A stretch of 64,000 nt of DNA from CAZNXJ01 sp964577115 (GTDB lineage: Bacteria; Planctomycetota; Planctomycetia; Pirellulales; Pirellulaceae), in NCBI GenBank assembly GCA_964577115.1, contig CAZNXJ010000003.1, forward strand, positions 225,634 to 289,633, in the 5' to 3' direction. The notes below the pieces were generated by a model. The model saw nothing but the letters and a program-made list of their open reading frames with translations. It ran no database searches and was not told the origin of the DNA. Below are positions 52,957 through 62,957 of the stretch, in pieces. Both the position numbers and the translations under genes were made by a program. Positions within the stretch are counted from its first letter, which is position 1, and every line of letters begins with the position of its first letter.

Positions 52957-52985
52957 TTGACGGTCTCTGGACGAAGCGATATAGT
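52957..52985 (+). promoter_or_regulatory. Promoter of the riboswitch-controlled nrdA unit
   Basis: TTGACG (52957-52962), a spacer of exactly 17 bases, then TATAGT (52980-52985), five of six bases like the consensus in each box. Transcription would start near 52992, right at the 5' end of the cobalamin aptamer. Confidence 0.75.
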
Positions 52986-52991
52986 GGCCCG

Positions 52992-53206
52992 CTGTTGCTG
53001 GTTGGCCACGACGCACTGTGGCCTCGATAAGAGGGAACCCGGTGGAAATCCGGGACTGCCCCGCAGCGGTGAGCGGAAACGACCGCCGTCACAAAGCACT
53101 GGCGCACTTCGGGATTGATTCCCCAGCGCTGGGAAGCGACGGCCAGTAGGCGTTCTCGATCGACTCGCGATCGACGACAAGTCCGCAAGTCCGAAGACCT
53201 GCCAGC
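52992..53206 (+). promoter_or_regulatory. Cobalamin riboswitch upstream of nrdA
   Basis: The conserved core is plain: GAGGGAACCCGGTGGAAATC, CCGGGACTGCCCCGCAGCGG, TGA, and the B12-box end AGTCCGAAGACCTGCC (53188-53203). Between these lies the variable arm with GCGCTGG. It senses adenosylcobalamin and would lower nrdA expression when B12 is plentiful; B12-riboswitch control of a B12-independent ribonucleotide reductase is established in Streptomyces. Confidence 0.92.
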
Positions 53207-53211
53207 GACCG

Positions 53212-53263
53212 AGCAATTCGGGTTCACGAGATTCGATGACGAGTGTCATCGGGCCGAATTGCT
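53212..53263 (+). promoter_or_regulatory. Hairpin after the nrdA riboswitch
   Basis: AGCAATTCGG (53212-53221) pairs perfectly with CCGAATTGCT (53254-53263); inside, GATGAC pairs with GTCATC. It starts nine bases after the aptamer, so it is probably the expression platform. No U run follows, so it is not a plain intrinsic terminator. The nrdA ribosome site is 200 bases further on. Confidence 0.6.
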
Positions 53264-53478
53264 GACCCACCGGGCCTTCGCGGGAAAGGGCGGTCGAGGA
53301 TGCTCTTTGGTCACTATCGCGCGCACAGCTTTCAGCGGCTAATGCACCGTCGTGCTACGGTCGCTGCTTCCCTGCACCTAGCGCTGTCTTGCCGCATGGA
53401 CTCCTCGTTTCGCAGCCGCACGGGTTCGGCGCGCTATCATTTCCGCATCGGAGCGATGCGGGGAAGGAGTCCATTCCC

Positions 53479-56298
53479 ATGCTTCGTGCCCCTCATGAAT
53501 GGGTGGTTCGTAAACGAGATGGCCGGATTGTGCCGTTTGAATTCGGCCGCATTGAGAATGCCATTGCGAATGCCTTTCGGGCCGAACTGAACCTTGCAAA
53601 CGGGCAGCCGCTCGAACAGGACATTGCGGCCGATATCGCCGGCGTATTGCAATCGGTTAGCGATGATGTCGCACCTCTGGCGAGCCAGCCGGGTGGAATC
53701 GACGTCGAGCGGATCCAGGATCTGGTCGAGATGGGGTTGATGGCTCGCGGGCACTATCGCGTGGCTCGGCGCTACATTATTTATCGCGCCGAACACGCCA
53801 AGATGCGTGCCCTCCGCGCCGAGACGCCTCTCGTCGAAACCACTCCGCCCGTACACATCGTCCTCGAAGATGGAACTCGCATTCCATTTGATGCAAGGCG
53901 AGCACGAAAGCGACTCGCGGAAGCTGCCGCTGGATGGGAAAAGACCGTCGATATCGGTGAGCTTGCCGACGACGTGTTGCGGTCGGTCTTCGACGGTATT
54001 TCGATTCGTGAGATCTATCGAGCCCAGATCCTTGCAGCCCGCTCGCGCATCGAACGCGATCCGGCTTACGATATCGTCGCATCCCGGCTGATGCTGAATG
54101 TCATCTACCAGGAGGCATTCGGCGAAACCCCCAACGACAAGTCGCTCAACCGGCTGCACCAGGACCAGTTCGAACACTACATCATTGATGGCGTGCGAGC
54201 AGGGCGGCTGGACCCCAAGCTGCGTGAGTTTGATTTGACGCGGATCGCTGCTGCTATGCAGCCGCAGCGAGACAGCCAATTCCGGTATCTTGGCCTTCAG
54301 ACGTTGTACGACCGGTATCTGCTACAGGTCGACGGTCGGCGACTCGAAACGCCGCAGTATTTCTGGATGCGCGTCGCGATGGGGCTGGCGCTGCGGGAAC
54401 AGCAGCGCGACGAGCGGGCCATCGAGTTCTACGACATCCTCTCGACTTTCCGTTTTACTTCGGCCACTCCAACACTGTTTAACTCCGGAACGCCCCATCC
54501 ACAGCTCAGCTCGTGCTATCTCAGCACGGTGCAAGACGACTTGCATCACATATTCAAAGTTATTTCGGACAACGCATTGCTATCGAAGTGGGCTGGCGGA
54601 CTCGGGAACGATTGGACCAACATTCGCGCGACGAATGCTCATATTCACGGCACGAACGGCAAGAGCCAAGGGGTCATTCCCTTCCTGAAGGTCGTCAACG
54701 ATGCAGCTGTGGCCGTGAATCAAGGCGGGAAGCGCAAAGGGGCGGTGTGCAGCTATTTGGAGACGTGGCATCTCGATATCGAGGAGTTTCTCGATCTGCG
54801 AAAGAACACCGGCGATGACCGCCGCCGGACACATGACATGCACACGGCGAATTGGATCCCGGATTTGTTCATGAAGCGCGTCCGGCAGAATGGCCATTGG
54901 ACGTTGTTCAGTCCTGACGAAGTCCGTGACTTGCACGAGCTTTACGGTCGAAAATTCGAGGAGCGCTACGAGCAATATGAACGGATGGCCGAGAAAGGAG
55001 AAATCCAGCTCTACCGCCGCGTCTCGGCCACCGACCTGTGGCGCAAAATGCTCACGCGACTTTTCGAAACCGGTCATCCCTGGATGACGTTTAAGGACCC
55101 GTCCAACATCCGCTCGCCCCAAGACCACGCCGGAGTGGTTCATAGCAGCAACCTCTGCACGGAGATTCTGCTCAATACTTCGTCGGACGAAACGGCTGTC
55201 TGCAATCTTGGTTCTGTGAACCTGGCGGCGCATGTAGTGGACGGGGGGCTCGATCTCGAGCGGCTTAAGGAAACCGTCACGCTCGCCGTCCGGATGCTCG
55301 ACAATGTCATCGATATTAACTACTACCCGACCCCGGAAGCGGCACAGTCCAACGAGCGGCACCGGCCCATCGGATTGGGAGTGATGGGTTTCCAGGACGC
55401 CCTGTGCACTCTGGGAATCAGCTATGCCAGCGACCAGGCCGTCGAGTTCGCGGATCGCAGCATGGAGGCCGTGTCGTATTTCGCCATCATGGCGTCGTCT
55501 CTCCTGGCGAAGCAGCGTGGAACCTACCCCAGTTACCGAGGATCCAAATGGGATCGCGGCCTCTTGCCCCTCGATACACTGGACTTGCTCGAGGAGGAAA
55601 GAGGAGTATCGATCGCGGTGGACCGCTCGAGCAAGCTCGACTGGCAAGTGGTGCGCAATTTGATTGCCGAGCACGGTATGCGGAACAGCAACGTGCTGGC
55701 GATTGCTCCGACGGCGACCATCTCGACCATCATCGGAGTCTCCCAGTCGATCGAACCGGCGTATAAGCATCTCTACGCCAAGAGCAACCTGTCGGGTGAA
55801 TTTACACAGGTTAACGAACGGCTGGTGAAGGAATTGAAGGAGCTCGGGTTGTGGGACGCCCAGTTGCTCGACGAACTGAAGTACTATGACGGATCCGTGC
55901 AAAACATCGGCCGAATTCCGCTCGAACTCCGACAGCGCTATCTGACCGCCTTCGAGATCGAACCCAAGTGGTTGATCGAATGCGCCGCGCGGCGTCAAAA
56001 GTGGCTTGATCAAGGCCAGTCGCTGAACCTGTACCTGGCCGAACCGAGCGGTCGCAAGATGCACGAGATGTACATGCTGGCTTGGGAGAAGGGGCTCAAG
56101 ACCACCTACTACCTACGGACGCTGGCGGCCACGCAGGTCGAGAAATCAACTCTCGACGTGAACCGCTTCGGCGTACAGCCCAAGTGGATGAAGAGCCGCA
56201 GCGCGTCGAGCGACGTCGAGATTCGTCGCGATCCGGTCGAAGGTCCTGTTGCCAGTACATGCAGTTTGGATGACCCCGACTGCGAGTCGTGTCAATAA
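53479..56298 (+). CDS. nrdA: Class I ribonucleoside-diphosphate reductase, alpha subunit, with two ATP cones
   Basis: 939 residues. It reduces ribonucleoside diphosphates to deoxyribonucleotides with NrdB. Two ATP-cone domains in tandem: VVRKRDGRIVPFEFGRIENAI (about 8-95) and IVLEDGTRIPFDARRARKRL (about 130-220). The barrel holds redox pair Cys346 (SSCYLST) and Cys575 (AVCNLGSVNL), the active-site motif Asn558-Leu-Cys560-Thr-Glu562, the radical-transfer pair Tyr877-Tyr878 (TTYYLRT), and a C-terminal swinging DPDCESCQ. Thus complete. AAGGAG lies 11 bases before ATG 53479; the frame runs back to 53389 without one. Controlled by the cobalamin riboswitch; nrdB follows after 206 bases. Confidence 0.95.
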   Translation: MLRAPHEWVVRKRDGRIVPFEFGRIENAIANAFRAELNLANGQPLEQDIAADIAGVLQSVSDDVAPLASQPGGIDVERIQDLVEMGLMARGHYRVARRYIIYRAEHAKMRALRAETPLVETTPPVHIVLEDGTRIPFDARRARKRLAEAAAGWEKTVDIGELADDVLRSVFDGISIREIYRAQILAARSRIERDPAYDIVASRLMLNVIYQEAFGETPNDKSLNRLHQDQFEHYIIDGVRAGRLDPKLREFDLTRIAAAMQPQRDSQFRYLGLQTLYDRYLLQVDGRRLETPQYFWMRVAMGLALREQQRDERAIEFYDILSTFRFTSATPTLFNSGTPHPQLSSCYLSTVQDDLHHIFKVISDNALLSKWAGGLGNDWTNIRATNAHIHGTNGKSQGVIPFLKVVNDAAVAVNQGGKRKGAVCSYLETWHLDIEEFLDLRKNTGDDRRRTHDMHTANWIPDLFMKRVRQNGHWTLFSPDEVRDLHELYGRKFEERYEQYERMAEKGEIQLYRRVSATDLWRKMLTRLFETGHPWMTFKDPSNIRSPQDHAGVVHSSNLCTEILLNTSSDETAVCNLGSVNLAAHVVDGGLDLERLKETVTLAVRMLDNVIDINYYPTPEAAQSNERHRPIGLGVMGFQDALCTLGISYASDQAVEFADRSMEAVSYFAIMASSLLAKQRGTYPSYRGSKWDRGLLPLDTLDLLEEERGVSIAVDRSSKLDWQVVRNLIAEHGMRNSNVLAIAPTATISTIIGVSQSIEPAYKHLYAKSNLSGEFTQVNERLVKELKELGLWDAQLLDELKYYDGSVQNIGRIPLELRQRYLTAFEIEPKWLIECAARRQKWLDQGQSLNLYLAEPSGRKMHEMYMLAWEKGLKTTYYLRTLAATQVEKSTLDVNRFGVQPKWMKSRSASSDVEIRRDPVEGPVASTCSLDDPDCESCQ

Positions 56299-56504
56299 CG
56301 ACGGAACTCAATAAAACGGCTCGAGTGCCCGGGCCTCGCGCATCTGCACCAGACGTCGTAATCCGGCAGTACGACGCCGGTAATCACAGTCGCTCACGCG
56401 TGACCCATATTGTGAGTCTCAAACGCCGGGACGGGTGTTTGCACTCCCTCTTTTCGAAATATTCAACGAATCTGTCAGCACACTGAAGAGATTTGCATAT
56501 AACC

Positions 56505-57569
<1,065 letters not shown>

Positions 57570-57597
57570 GCGTTCGTCCGGTGGCTCGGGGTTTGTC

Positions 57598-58020
57598 AGC
57601 GGGCAGCGATCAGCTTTCAGCGATCAGCTTTCAGCGATCAGCTTTCAGCAGTGAGCGCATGACTCTGCCGCCAAACCTAAGATCTGCAACGCATTTAATC
57701 CACCTCCACTGCCAATCCTTTGGCCTCCAAAAGCTGACAGCTGACCGCTGACCGCTGATCGCTGACTGCTGATCGCTGATCGCTGACCGCTGACTGCTGA
57801 CCGCTGACCGCTGAAAGCTGACTGCTGACCGCTGAAAGCTGACTGCTGACCGCTGACNNNNNNNNNNNNNNNNNNNNNNNNNNNNNNNNNNNNNNNNNNN
57901 NNNNNNNNNNNNNNNNNNNNNNNNNNNNNNNNNNNNNNNNNNNNNNNNNNNNNNNNNGCTGACCGCTGAAAGCTGACTGCTGACCGCTGAAAGCTGACTG
58001 CTGACCGCTGACCGCTGACG
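57598..58020. repeat. Dispersed element, copy A: GCTGACC-type heptad arrays around a conserved core, broken by an assembly gap
   Basis: Left arm (57598-57650) has GATCAGCTTTCAGC units, that is, the heptads on the minus strand. A core at 57648-57735 (GTGAGCGCATGA, CTGCCGCCAAAC, TTTAATCCACCTCCACTGCC) matches the core of copy B at 63362-63450 in inverted orientation, with about ten differences. The right arm (57733-58020) consists of GCTGACC, GCTGATC, GCTGACT and GCTGAAA units on the plus strand, interrupted by N. The arms point in opposite directions, so a transcript could fold back. Confidence 0.85.
57858..57957. other. Assembly gap, 100 N
   Basis: Exactly 100 N within the heptad array, the usual size for a gap of unknown length. 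Reads or contigs could not be joined across the repeat, so the true sequence here may be longer and may hold a gene. Confidence 0.97.
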
Positions 58021-58040
58021 GCTCGTTGTCTGGGTGGTGG

Positions 58041-60347
58041 TCAGACGCGGCCGGCTTGCGCAAGTCGCTGCCGGGTTGCGTGCGCTGCGGCGACCATGGC
58101 CGCCAGTGCTGGTTGGACCTCTTCCCAGCGCCGCGTTTTCAGCCCACAGTCTGGATTCACCCATACCTGCTCCGGCGAAAGAACGGCCAATGCTTTCGTG
58201 AGCGACTGTTCGATCTCCGCTTGTGTCGGGATACGCGGCGAATGGATGTCGTAGACGCCGGGACCGATGTCGTTGGGATAGCGAAAGTCAGCAAACACGC
58301 TCAGAAGTTCCATCTGCGAGCGAGACGTTTCAATGGAAATAACGTCCGCATCCAGCTCAGCGATCGACTCAATAATGTCATTGAACTCGCAGTAACACAT
58401 GTGTGTGTGGATCTGCGTTTCATCGCGAGCAACGCTGGATGCCAAACGGAACGCGTCAACTGCCCAGCGCAGGTACTCGGGCCAGTCTCGTCGCCGCAGA
58501 GGCAGGCCTTCGCGCAGAGCTGGCTCGTCGATCTGAATAATCGCCGCACCACCCGCCTCCAGGTCGGCGACTTCGTCTCGAATCGCGAGGGCAATCTGCC
58601 AACATGTATCCTTCCGAGGCTGGTCGTCGCGGACGAAGGACCATTGCAAGATGGTAACCGGCCCGGTCAGCATGCCTTTGACCGGTTTGGAAGTCAGCGA
58701 TTGTGCATAGCGTGTCCAGCGGGTCGTCATCGGTTCGGGGCGTGCCACGTCGCCGAAAATGATGGGCGGTTTGACACATCGCGAACCGTAGCTTTGTACC
58801 CAGCCGTTCCGCGTGAAAACAAATCCTTCCAGCTGTTCGCCGAAGTACTCCACCATGTCACTGCGTTCGAATTCGCCATGGACAAGCACATCGAGCCCGA
58901 CGTCTTCCTGCCAGCGGATGGCCTTGGCCGTTTCGTTCTTGAGAAACGAATCGTAGTCTTTGTCCGATAGTTTTCCGGCCTGGTGAGCAGCTCGAGCTTT
59001 CCGAACTTCCGCAGTTTGGGGGAATGAGCCAATCGTCGTTGTCGGCAGTAGCGGCAGCCCGAGACGTGAGTGTTGAGCGACTTTGCGTTCCGCGTGCGGG
59101 CGCGAGCGACGTAGCATTTCCGGCGTCACCGATGCCAGGCGAGCACGTACCTCGGGACGATGGATGCACGCCGACGAGCGGCGCCGAAGAATGGCGGCCT
59201 GGTTCTCGGCTAACTCATCGGCGATGGACTCTCGTCCCTCCCGGAGGCCGCGGGCGAGCAGAGATACTTCTTCTAATTTCTGCCGAGCGAAAGCGAGCCA
59301 TTCTCGCACGTCAGGATCCATCGACGTCTCGTCGGCGAGGTCGATCGGAACGTGGAGCAGCGAACAGGAAGGAGCGATCATGACGCGCTGCGCACCGAGC
59401 TGCTTCTGCGCTCGTTCCGCTCGATCCAAGGCCGAAGCGAGATCCGTTTTCCAAACATTGCGGCCATCGACGAGTCCGAGCGACAGTGATAGCTCCGGCG
59501 GAACCGCAGCCAGTGCCTCGTCCAATTGTTCTGGTCCGCGGACCAGGTCGAGGTGCACGGCGTCGACGGGGAGATTCAGGACGTGAGGAAGTACTTCGCC
59601 GAGTGAGCCGAAGTAGGTGGCGAGGAGCAGCTTGAGCGTCGGAGCGGCGCGCGACAAGCGTGCATAGGCTTGTTCGAGCGCGGTTAGCACAGAGGTGTCA
59701 ACGTCCGTGACAAGGCAGGGTTCATCGACTTGAATCCATTCCGCACCGGCCGATGTTAGCCGTTGAAGTAGGTCCTCATAGACCGGCAGCAATTTCGGTA
59801 GTAGATCGAGCGTTGAAAAGTCCGCGTCTTTCGCTTTTCCCAGCAGCAGGAAGGACACCGGGCCGATGAGTATGGGGCGAGCCTTCATGCCGAGCGATTT
59901 GGCTTCGAGGAACTCGTCCACCGGTTTCGTTGTGGCGAGCTCGAACGCTTGGCCACGGTGAAACTCGGGGACAAGGTAGTGGTAGTTGGTGTCGAACCAT
60001 TTGGTCATTTCCATGGCCGCTGGTCCGGACTGACCATTTGTGCTTGGAGCGCCTCGCGCCATCGCGAAGTACCGTTCCAAATCGTCGGCAATGTTGAGAA
60101 AGCGGTCCGGTACGGCACCGAGCATCACTGCCGTGTCAAGCACGTGGTCGTACAGCGAGAAATCGTTGCAGGGCACATATGCGAGACCGGCGGCCTGCTG
60201 GAGTTCCCAATGAGTCTTTCGTAACTGACTCGCCATTGTCTGCAGTTCGCCGGCCGCGAGCTTTCCTGCCCAAAAACGCTCGAGGGCTCGTTTCAATTCG
60301 CGGTGTTGTCCCATCCGGGGAAACCCGAGGTTTGTTGCTACAGTCAT
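58041..60347 (-). CDS. metE: Cobalamin-independent methionine synthase
   Basis: 768 residues, full length. It transfers a methyl group from methyltetrahydropteroyl-triglutamate to homocysteine. N-terminal barrel start TNLGFPRMGQHRELKRALE; C-terminal barrel with LPTTTIGSFPQT, VLVHGEFERSDMVEYFGEQL, and the zinc ligands His649, Cys651 (HTHMCYCEF) and Cys734 (VNPDCGLKTR), all eight above the E. coli numbers 641, 643 and 726. It is transcribed with a long leader holding a cobalamin riboswitch on the same strand, so B12 would repress it. Confidence 0.97.
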   Translation of the reverse strand: MTVATNLGFPRMGQHRELKRALERFWAGKLAAGELQTMASQLRKTHWELQQAAGLAYVPCNDFSLYDHVLDTAVMLGAVPDRFLNIADDLERYFAMARGAPSTNGQSGPAAMEMTKWFDTNYHYLVPEFHRGQAFELATTKPVDEFLEAKSLGMKARPILIGPVSFLLLGKAKDADFSTLDLLPKLLPVYEDLLQRLTSAGAEWIQVDEPCLVTDVDTSVLTALEQAYARLSRAAPTLKLLLATYFGSLGEVLPHVLNLPVDAVHLDLVRGPEQLDEALAAVPPELSLSLGLVDGRNVWKTDLASALDRAERAQKQLGAQRVMIAPSCSLLHVPIDLADETSMDPDVREWLAFARQKLEEVSLLARGLREGRESIADELAENQAAILRRRSSACIHRPEVRARLASVTPEMLRRSRPHAERKVAQHSRLGLPLLPTTTIGSFPQTAEVRKARAAHQAGKLSDKDYDSFLKNETAKAIRWQEDVGLDVLVHGEFERSDMVEYFGEQLEGFVFTRNGWVQSYGSRCVKPPIIFGDVARPEPMTTRWTRYAQSLTSKPVKGMLTGPVTILQWSFVRDDQPRKDTCWQIALAIRDEVADLEAGGAAIIQIDEPALREGLPLRRRDWPEYLRWAVDAFRLASSVARDETQIHTHMCYCEFNDIIESIAELDADVISIETSRSQMELLSVFADFRYPNDIGPGVYDIHSPRIPTQAEIEQSLTKALAVLSPEQVWVNPDCGLKTRRWEEVQPALAAMVAAAHATRQRLAQAGRV

Positions 60348-60827
60348 CGTAGAACCTGCTTAGCAATGATCGGTGGTTGTTGGTCGAGAGGCGTGAAGAT
60401 CGTCCTTGATGCGGCAGTTGGCGGCGAACGCGCGAGAAGGAACGCCGGCAACTTGCACCGTCGTTGCGCCGGAGTGCATGCTACCCGAGCCGGCACGCGT
60501 CACTTGCACGCAGCGCGTGAATGGCGGCGCCTCGGTAGCGCGAGCTGCGATTCGCGTTAGCGGAGGACATAGCGAACTGCGAGGCAGCGGTGGTTACAGG
60601 CGCACGGGGGAATGGGCGGGTGTTTGTCGGCCGCAGTGCGGCGGCGTGGCACCGCAAACGTGAGGTTCGGCATCGTTTAGACAATCCTTTCTGCCAGGTC
60701 CGAGCAGGAACGTGATGCCCTGGGGCGGCAAGCGCGCGCAGGTGGCTCGGCGCAGTTCAAGAAAAGCGCAGAAAGGCTATCCTGCCGGCGCGGCGACCTA
60801 GGGTCCGAGGCACCACGACAATTCCAA
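60348..60827 (-). promoter_or_regulatory. Long metE leader after the riboswitch
   Basis: 480 bases between the aptamer end and the metE start, long for an expression platform. On the transcript, GGCAGG (plus-strand 60781-60786) could pair with the conserved CCTGCC of the aptamer end (60830-60835), which would be a simple on/off alternative. A 67-codon frame at 60481-60684 has no support. No T-rich terminator is clear. Confidence 0.5.
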
Positions 60828-61010
60828 CAGGCAGGTCTTCTGACTTACGGCTCATCGCGACGTTCAGGCAGCCTTCCCACGACGGAGTGCGCAGTGGCAT
60901 CGCGCCTGAACGTCTGGCCGAATACAGCAGCGGCCCTGTGCCGGATTCTCACCGGCTTCCCTTTTCATCTCTGGGGAAGCACGATCACCCCAGAGAACCT
61001 GTTGGATTCG
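60828..61010 (-). promoter_or_regulatory. Cobalamin riboswitch upstream of metE
   Basis: On the minus strand: AACACCGCGAATCC start, GGGAAGCCGGTGAGAATCCG, GCACAGGGCCGCTGCTGTA, and end AGTCAGAAGACCTGCC (60830-60845). These are the standard conserved blocks of the cobalamin aptamer. It should bind B12 and reduce metE expression. Confidence 0.93.
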
Positions 61011-61015
61011 CGGTG

Positions 61016-61044
61016 TTTCTACCGGCAACCCTCACCGGTGTCAA
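61016..61044 (-). promoter_or_regulatory. Promoter of the metE riboswitch transcript
   Basis: On the minus strand, TTGACA (61039-61044) is a full consensus -35 box, the spacer is 17 bases and TAGAAA (61016-61021) is the -10 box. The start near 61009 coincides with the first aptamer bases. Confidence 0.75.
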
Positions 61045-61150
61045 GCTGCGCCTATTGGTGGAGCGATCGTTGACGTGAGCCGAGCGGTTTGGCTGGGAGC
61101 AACGAACGTAGAGAGTGGAGCGCGGCAGGCAGGAAATCGCCCAAGCAGCA

Positions 61151-61585
61151 TCATCCGATTTTTTCGGCAAGCGCAACAATAAGGCCTTCGGGCCCGCGAA
61201 TGTAGGCCAGCCGGTATGCGTCTTCGTACTGCATTTCGCCAATGAGTTCCGCTCCGCGAGCTCGCATATGCGCGACGACAGAGTCCAAATCCTCGACGGC
61301 GAACATGATGCGGCGGATGCCCAGTGTGTTCACCGGGGCGTCCACAGGCCCAAACCGGATCGCGTTGGGCGTATGGAACTTGTCCAGCTCGATGCGCTGG
61401 CCATCGGGAGTCCGCAGTGTGACGAGAGTGGCTCGGACCTCTTCCAGCCCAAGCAGGCTGGCAACCGCAGGTCCTTCGACGACCGTCTCGCTTTCCATTG
61501 TGAGGCCCAGCTCGATGAAGAAATCCCAGGTGGCTTCCAGATCGTCGACAACGATAAGCACGTTGTCCATCCGTGAAATGGCCAT
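61151..61585 (-). CDS. VOC (glyoxalase/bleomycin-resistance fold) family protein
   Basis: 144 residues, one VOC module: MDNVLIVVDDLEATWDFFIELGL, ATLVTLRTPDGQRIELDKF (Glu of the metal site), GIRRIMFAVEDLDSVVAHM and IRGPEGLIVALAEKI. Length and the two beta-alpha-beta-beta-beta halves fit a small metal-dependent lyase or dioxygenase-like enzyme; substrate unknown. AGGAAGGGG before the ATG. It lies upstream of the metE promoter on the same strand, and is likely a separate unit. Confidence 0.85.
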   Translation of the reverse strand: MAISRMDNVLIVVDDLEATWDFFIELGLTMESETVVEGPAVASLLGLEEVRATLVTLRTPDGQRIELDKFHTPNAIRFGPVDAPVNTLGIRRIMFAVEDLDSVVAHMRARGAELIGEMQYEDAYRLAYIRGPEGLIVALAEKIG

Positions 61586-61915
61586 CGTTTCCCCTTCCTC
61601 TGCATGCTGGTTCGTGTCCGACGTGCCGCCCGTGGCGGAGTGCGTACGCGTCTCCGACGAGCCAGCCTAACCGACGGCGCGCCGCGCTGCGAACCGCGCA
61701 TCGTTGGGAAATCCAGCTGTCGCAGGAGTTGTGAGCTCCTTCCCAGCGTCTTCTCGCGAGCTTCGGGCCTGATGGTTTACGGGCGATTTTCCCTACGGAG
61801 CGACCTGCATACGATAGATGACGCCCGGCCTGCGGGGCGAGGAAGTTTACAGGCAAAGAAAGCACCCCAGGAGCAGCGTACCCGCGGTCGTTTGGCGATT
61901 CACGGAGATACCTTC
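61586..61915. other. Divergent intergenic region
   Basis: 330 bases between the VOC gene and the NmrA-like gene. The plus-strand frame is open across it but without a ribosome site. No promoter pair is convincing. Confidence 0.3.
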
Positions 61916-62851
61916 ATGCCCGACAGAAAGTCCATTCTCGTTCTCGGTGCGGGTGAACTTGGCATGGCCGTTCTTCGAAGTTTATCCAAACGGGCCAGCC
62001 AGCGGTCGGGTAGCAACCTGACGGTTCTCCTCCGTCCATCAACTATCGCGAGCAATGATCCTGCCAAACAGCGGGACGTCGCCGAACTTCGGTCGCTTGG
62101 CGTAAACTTTCTCGCAGGTGATCTCGTGAAGAATTCGTCCGCCGAATTGGCGAACCTGTTCAAGGACTTTCACACTGTCATTGGTTGTACGGGCTTTGTT
62201 ACCGGGCGCCGCATCCTCCTAAAGCAGGCCCAAGCGGCGCTCGATGGGGGCGTAAAACGTTTCTTCCCTTGGCAGTTCGGCGTCGACTACGACGTTATCG
62301 GCCGGGGCAGTGCTCAGGATTTATTTGACGAGCAGCTCGACGTGCGAGACCTGTTGCGGTCCCAGGACCGCATGGAATGGGTCATCGTTTCGACCGGGAT
62401 GTTCACGAGCTTCCTTTTTGTGCCTGAGTTTGGAGTCGTCGATCTAGCGCAAAATACTGTGCATGCCCTTGGCAGTTGGGATACCGCGGTTACGGTAACG
62501 ACGCCGGAGGACATTGGGGAGCTTACGGCAGAGATCGTCTACGCGGAACCGCCGATTGCCAACCGCGTCGTCTATACGGCGGGCGATACCATCACTTACC
62601 GGCGACTGGCGGACATCGTCGATAGCGTGCTGAGCCGGAAAGTCCAGCGCGCGGAGTGGAGCGTGCCCTTCCTGAAAGATGAACTGGCAAAAGATCCCGA
62701 AAACACCTTCAAGAAGTACCGGGTTGTGTTCGCCGAGGGCCGAGGCGTTTCGTGGGATATGGAGCAGACGTTCAACGCTCAGCGCGGAATCAAAGTGAAG
62801 GACGTCGAGCGGTGGGCGAGAGATAATCTCACATCCCACAGGGCACATTAA
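61916..62851 (+). CDS. NmrA-like NAD(P)-binding protein (isoflavone-reductase type)
   Basis: 311 residues. Rossmann start SILVLGAGELGMAVLRSL (GxGxxG), then TVLLRPS, VNFLAGDLVKNSSAELANLF, HTVIGCTGFVTG, GVKRFFPWQFGVDYDVIG, WVIVSTGMFTSFLF and VTVTTPEDIGELTAEIV. This order is that of NmrA/phenylcoumaran-benzylic-ether-reductase-like atypical short-chain dehydrogenases; the conserved Lys region is replaced. Substrate unknown. ATG 61916 has GGAGA nine bases upstream. Confidence 0.8.
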   Translation: MPDRKSILVLGAGELGMAVLRSLSKRASQRSGSNLTVLLRPSTIASNDPAKQRDVAELRSLGVNFLAGDLVKNSSAELANLFKDFHTVIGCTGFVTGRRILLKQAQAALDGGVKRFFPWQFGVDYDVIGRGSAQDLFDEQLDVRDLLRSQDRMEWVIVSTGMFTSFLFVPEFGVVDLAQNTVHALGSWDTAVTVTTPEDIGELTAEIVYAEPPIANRVVYTAGDTITYRRLADIVDSVLSRKVQRAEWSVPFLKDELAKDPENTFKKYRVVFAEGRGVSWDMEQTFNAQRGIKVKDVERWARDNLTSHRAH

Positions 62852-62957
62852 ACCGTGATGCTCCTGATCGCCGGACGGTGCTGATATCCAAGCACAATTA
62901 ACAGGCTAGTGAGTCATGTTGGCCGTAGCGGCCGGCCGACGCGTGGGCGCGAACTGC

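Noticed and set aside
53389..53478. Longer NrdA start
   Set aside because: No ribosome site, no similarity; the ATP cone begins just after 53479.
57631..58164. Long minus-strand frame encoding repeated SAVSGQ-like steps
   Set aside because: It is the heptad array read through, plus N bases; the 7-bp unit has no stop in this frame, so the frame is a by-product.
60481..60684. Leader gene of 67 codons before metE
   Set aside because: No ribosome site and Arg/Ala composition typical of a chance frame in GC-rich DNA.
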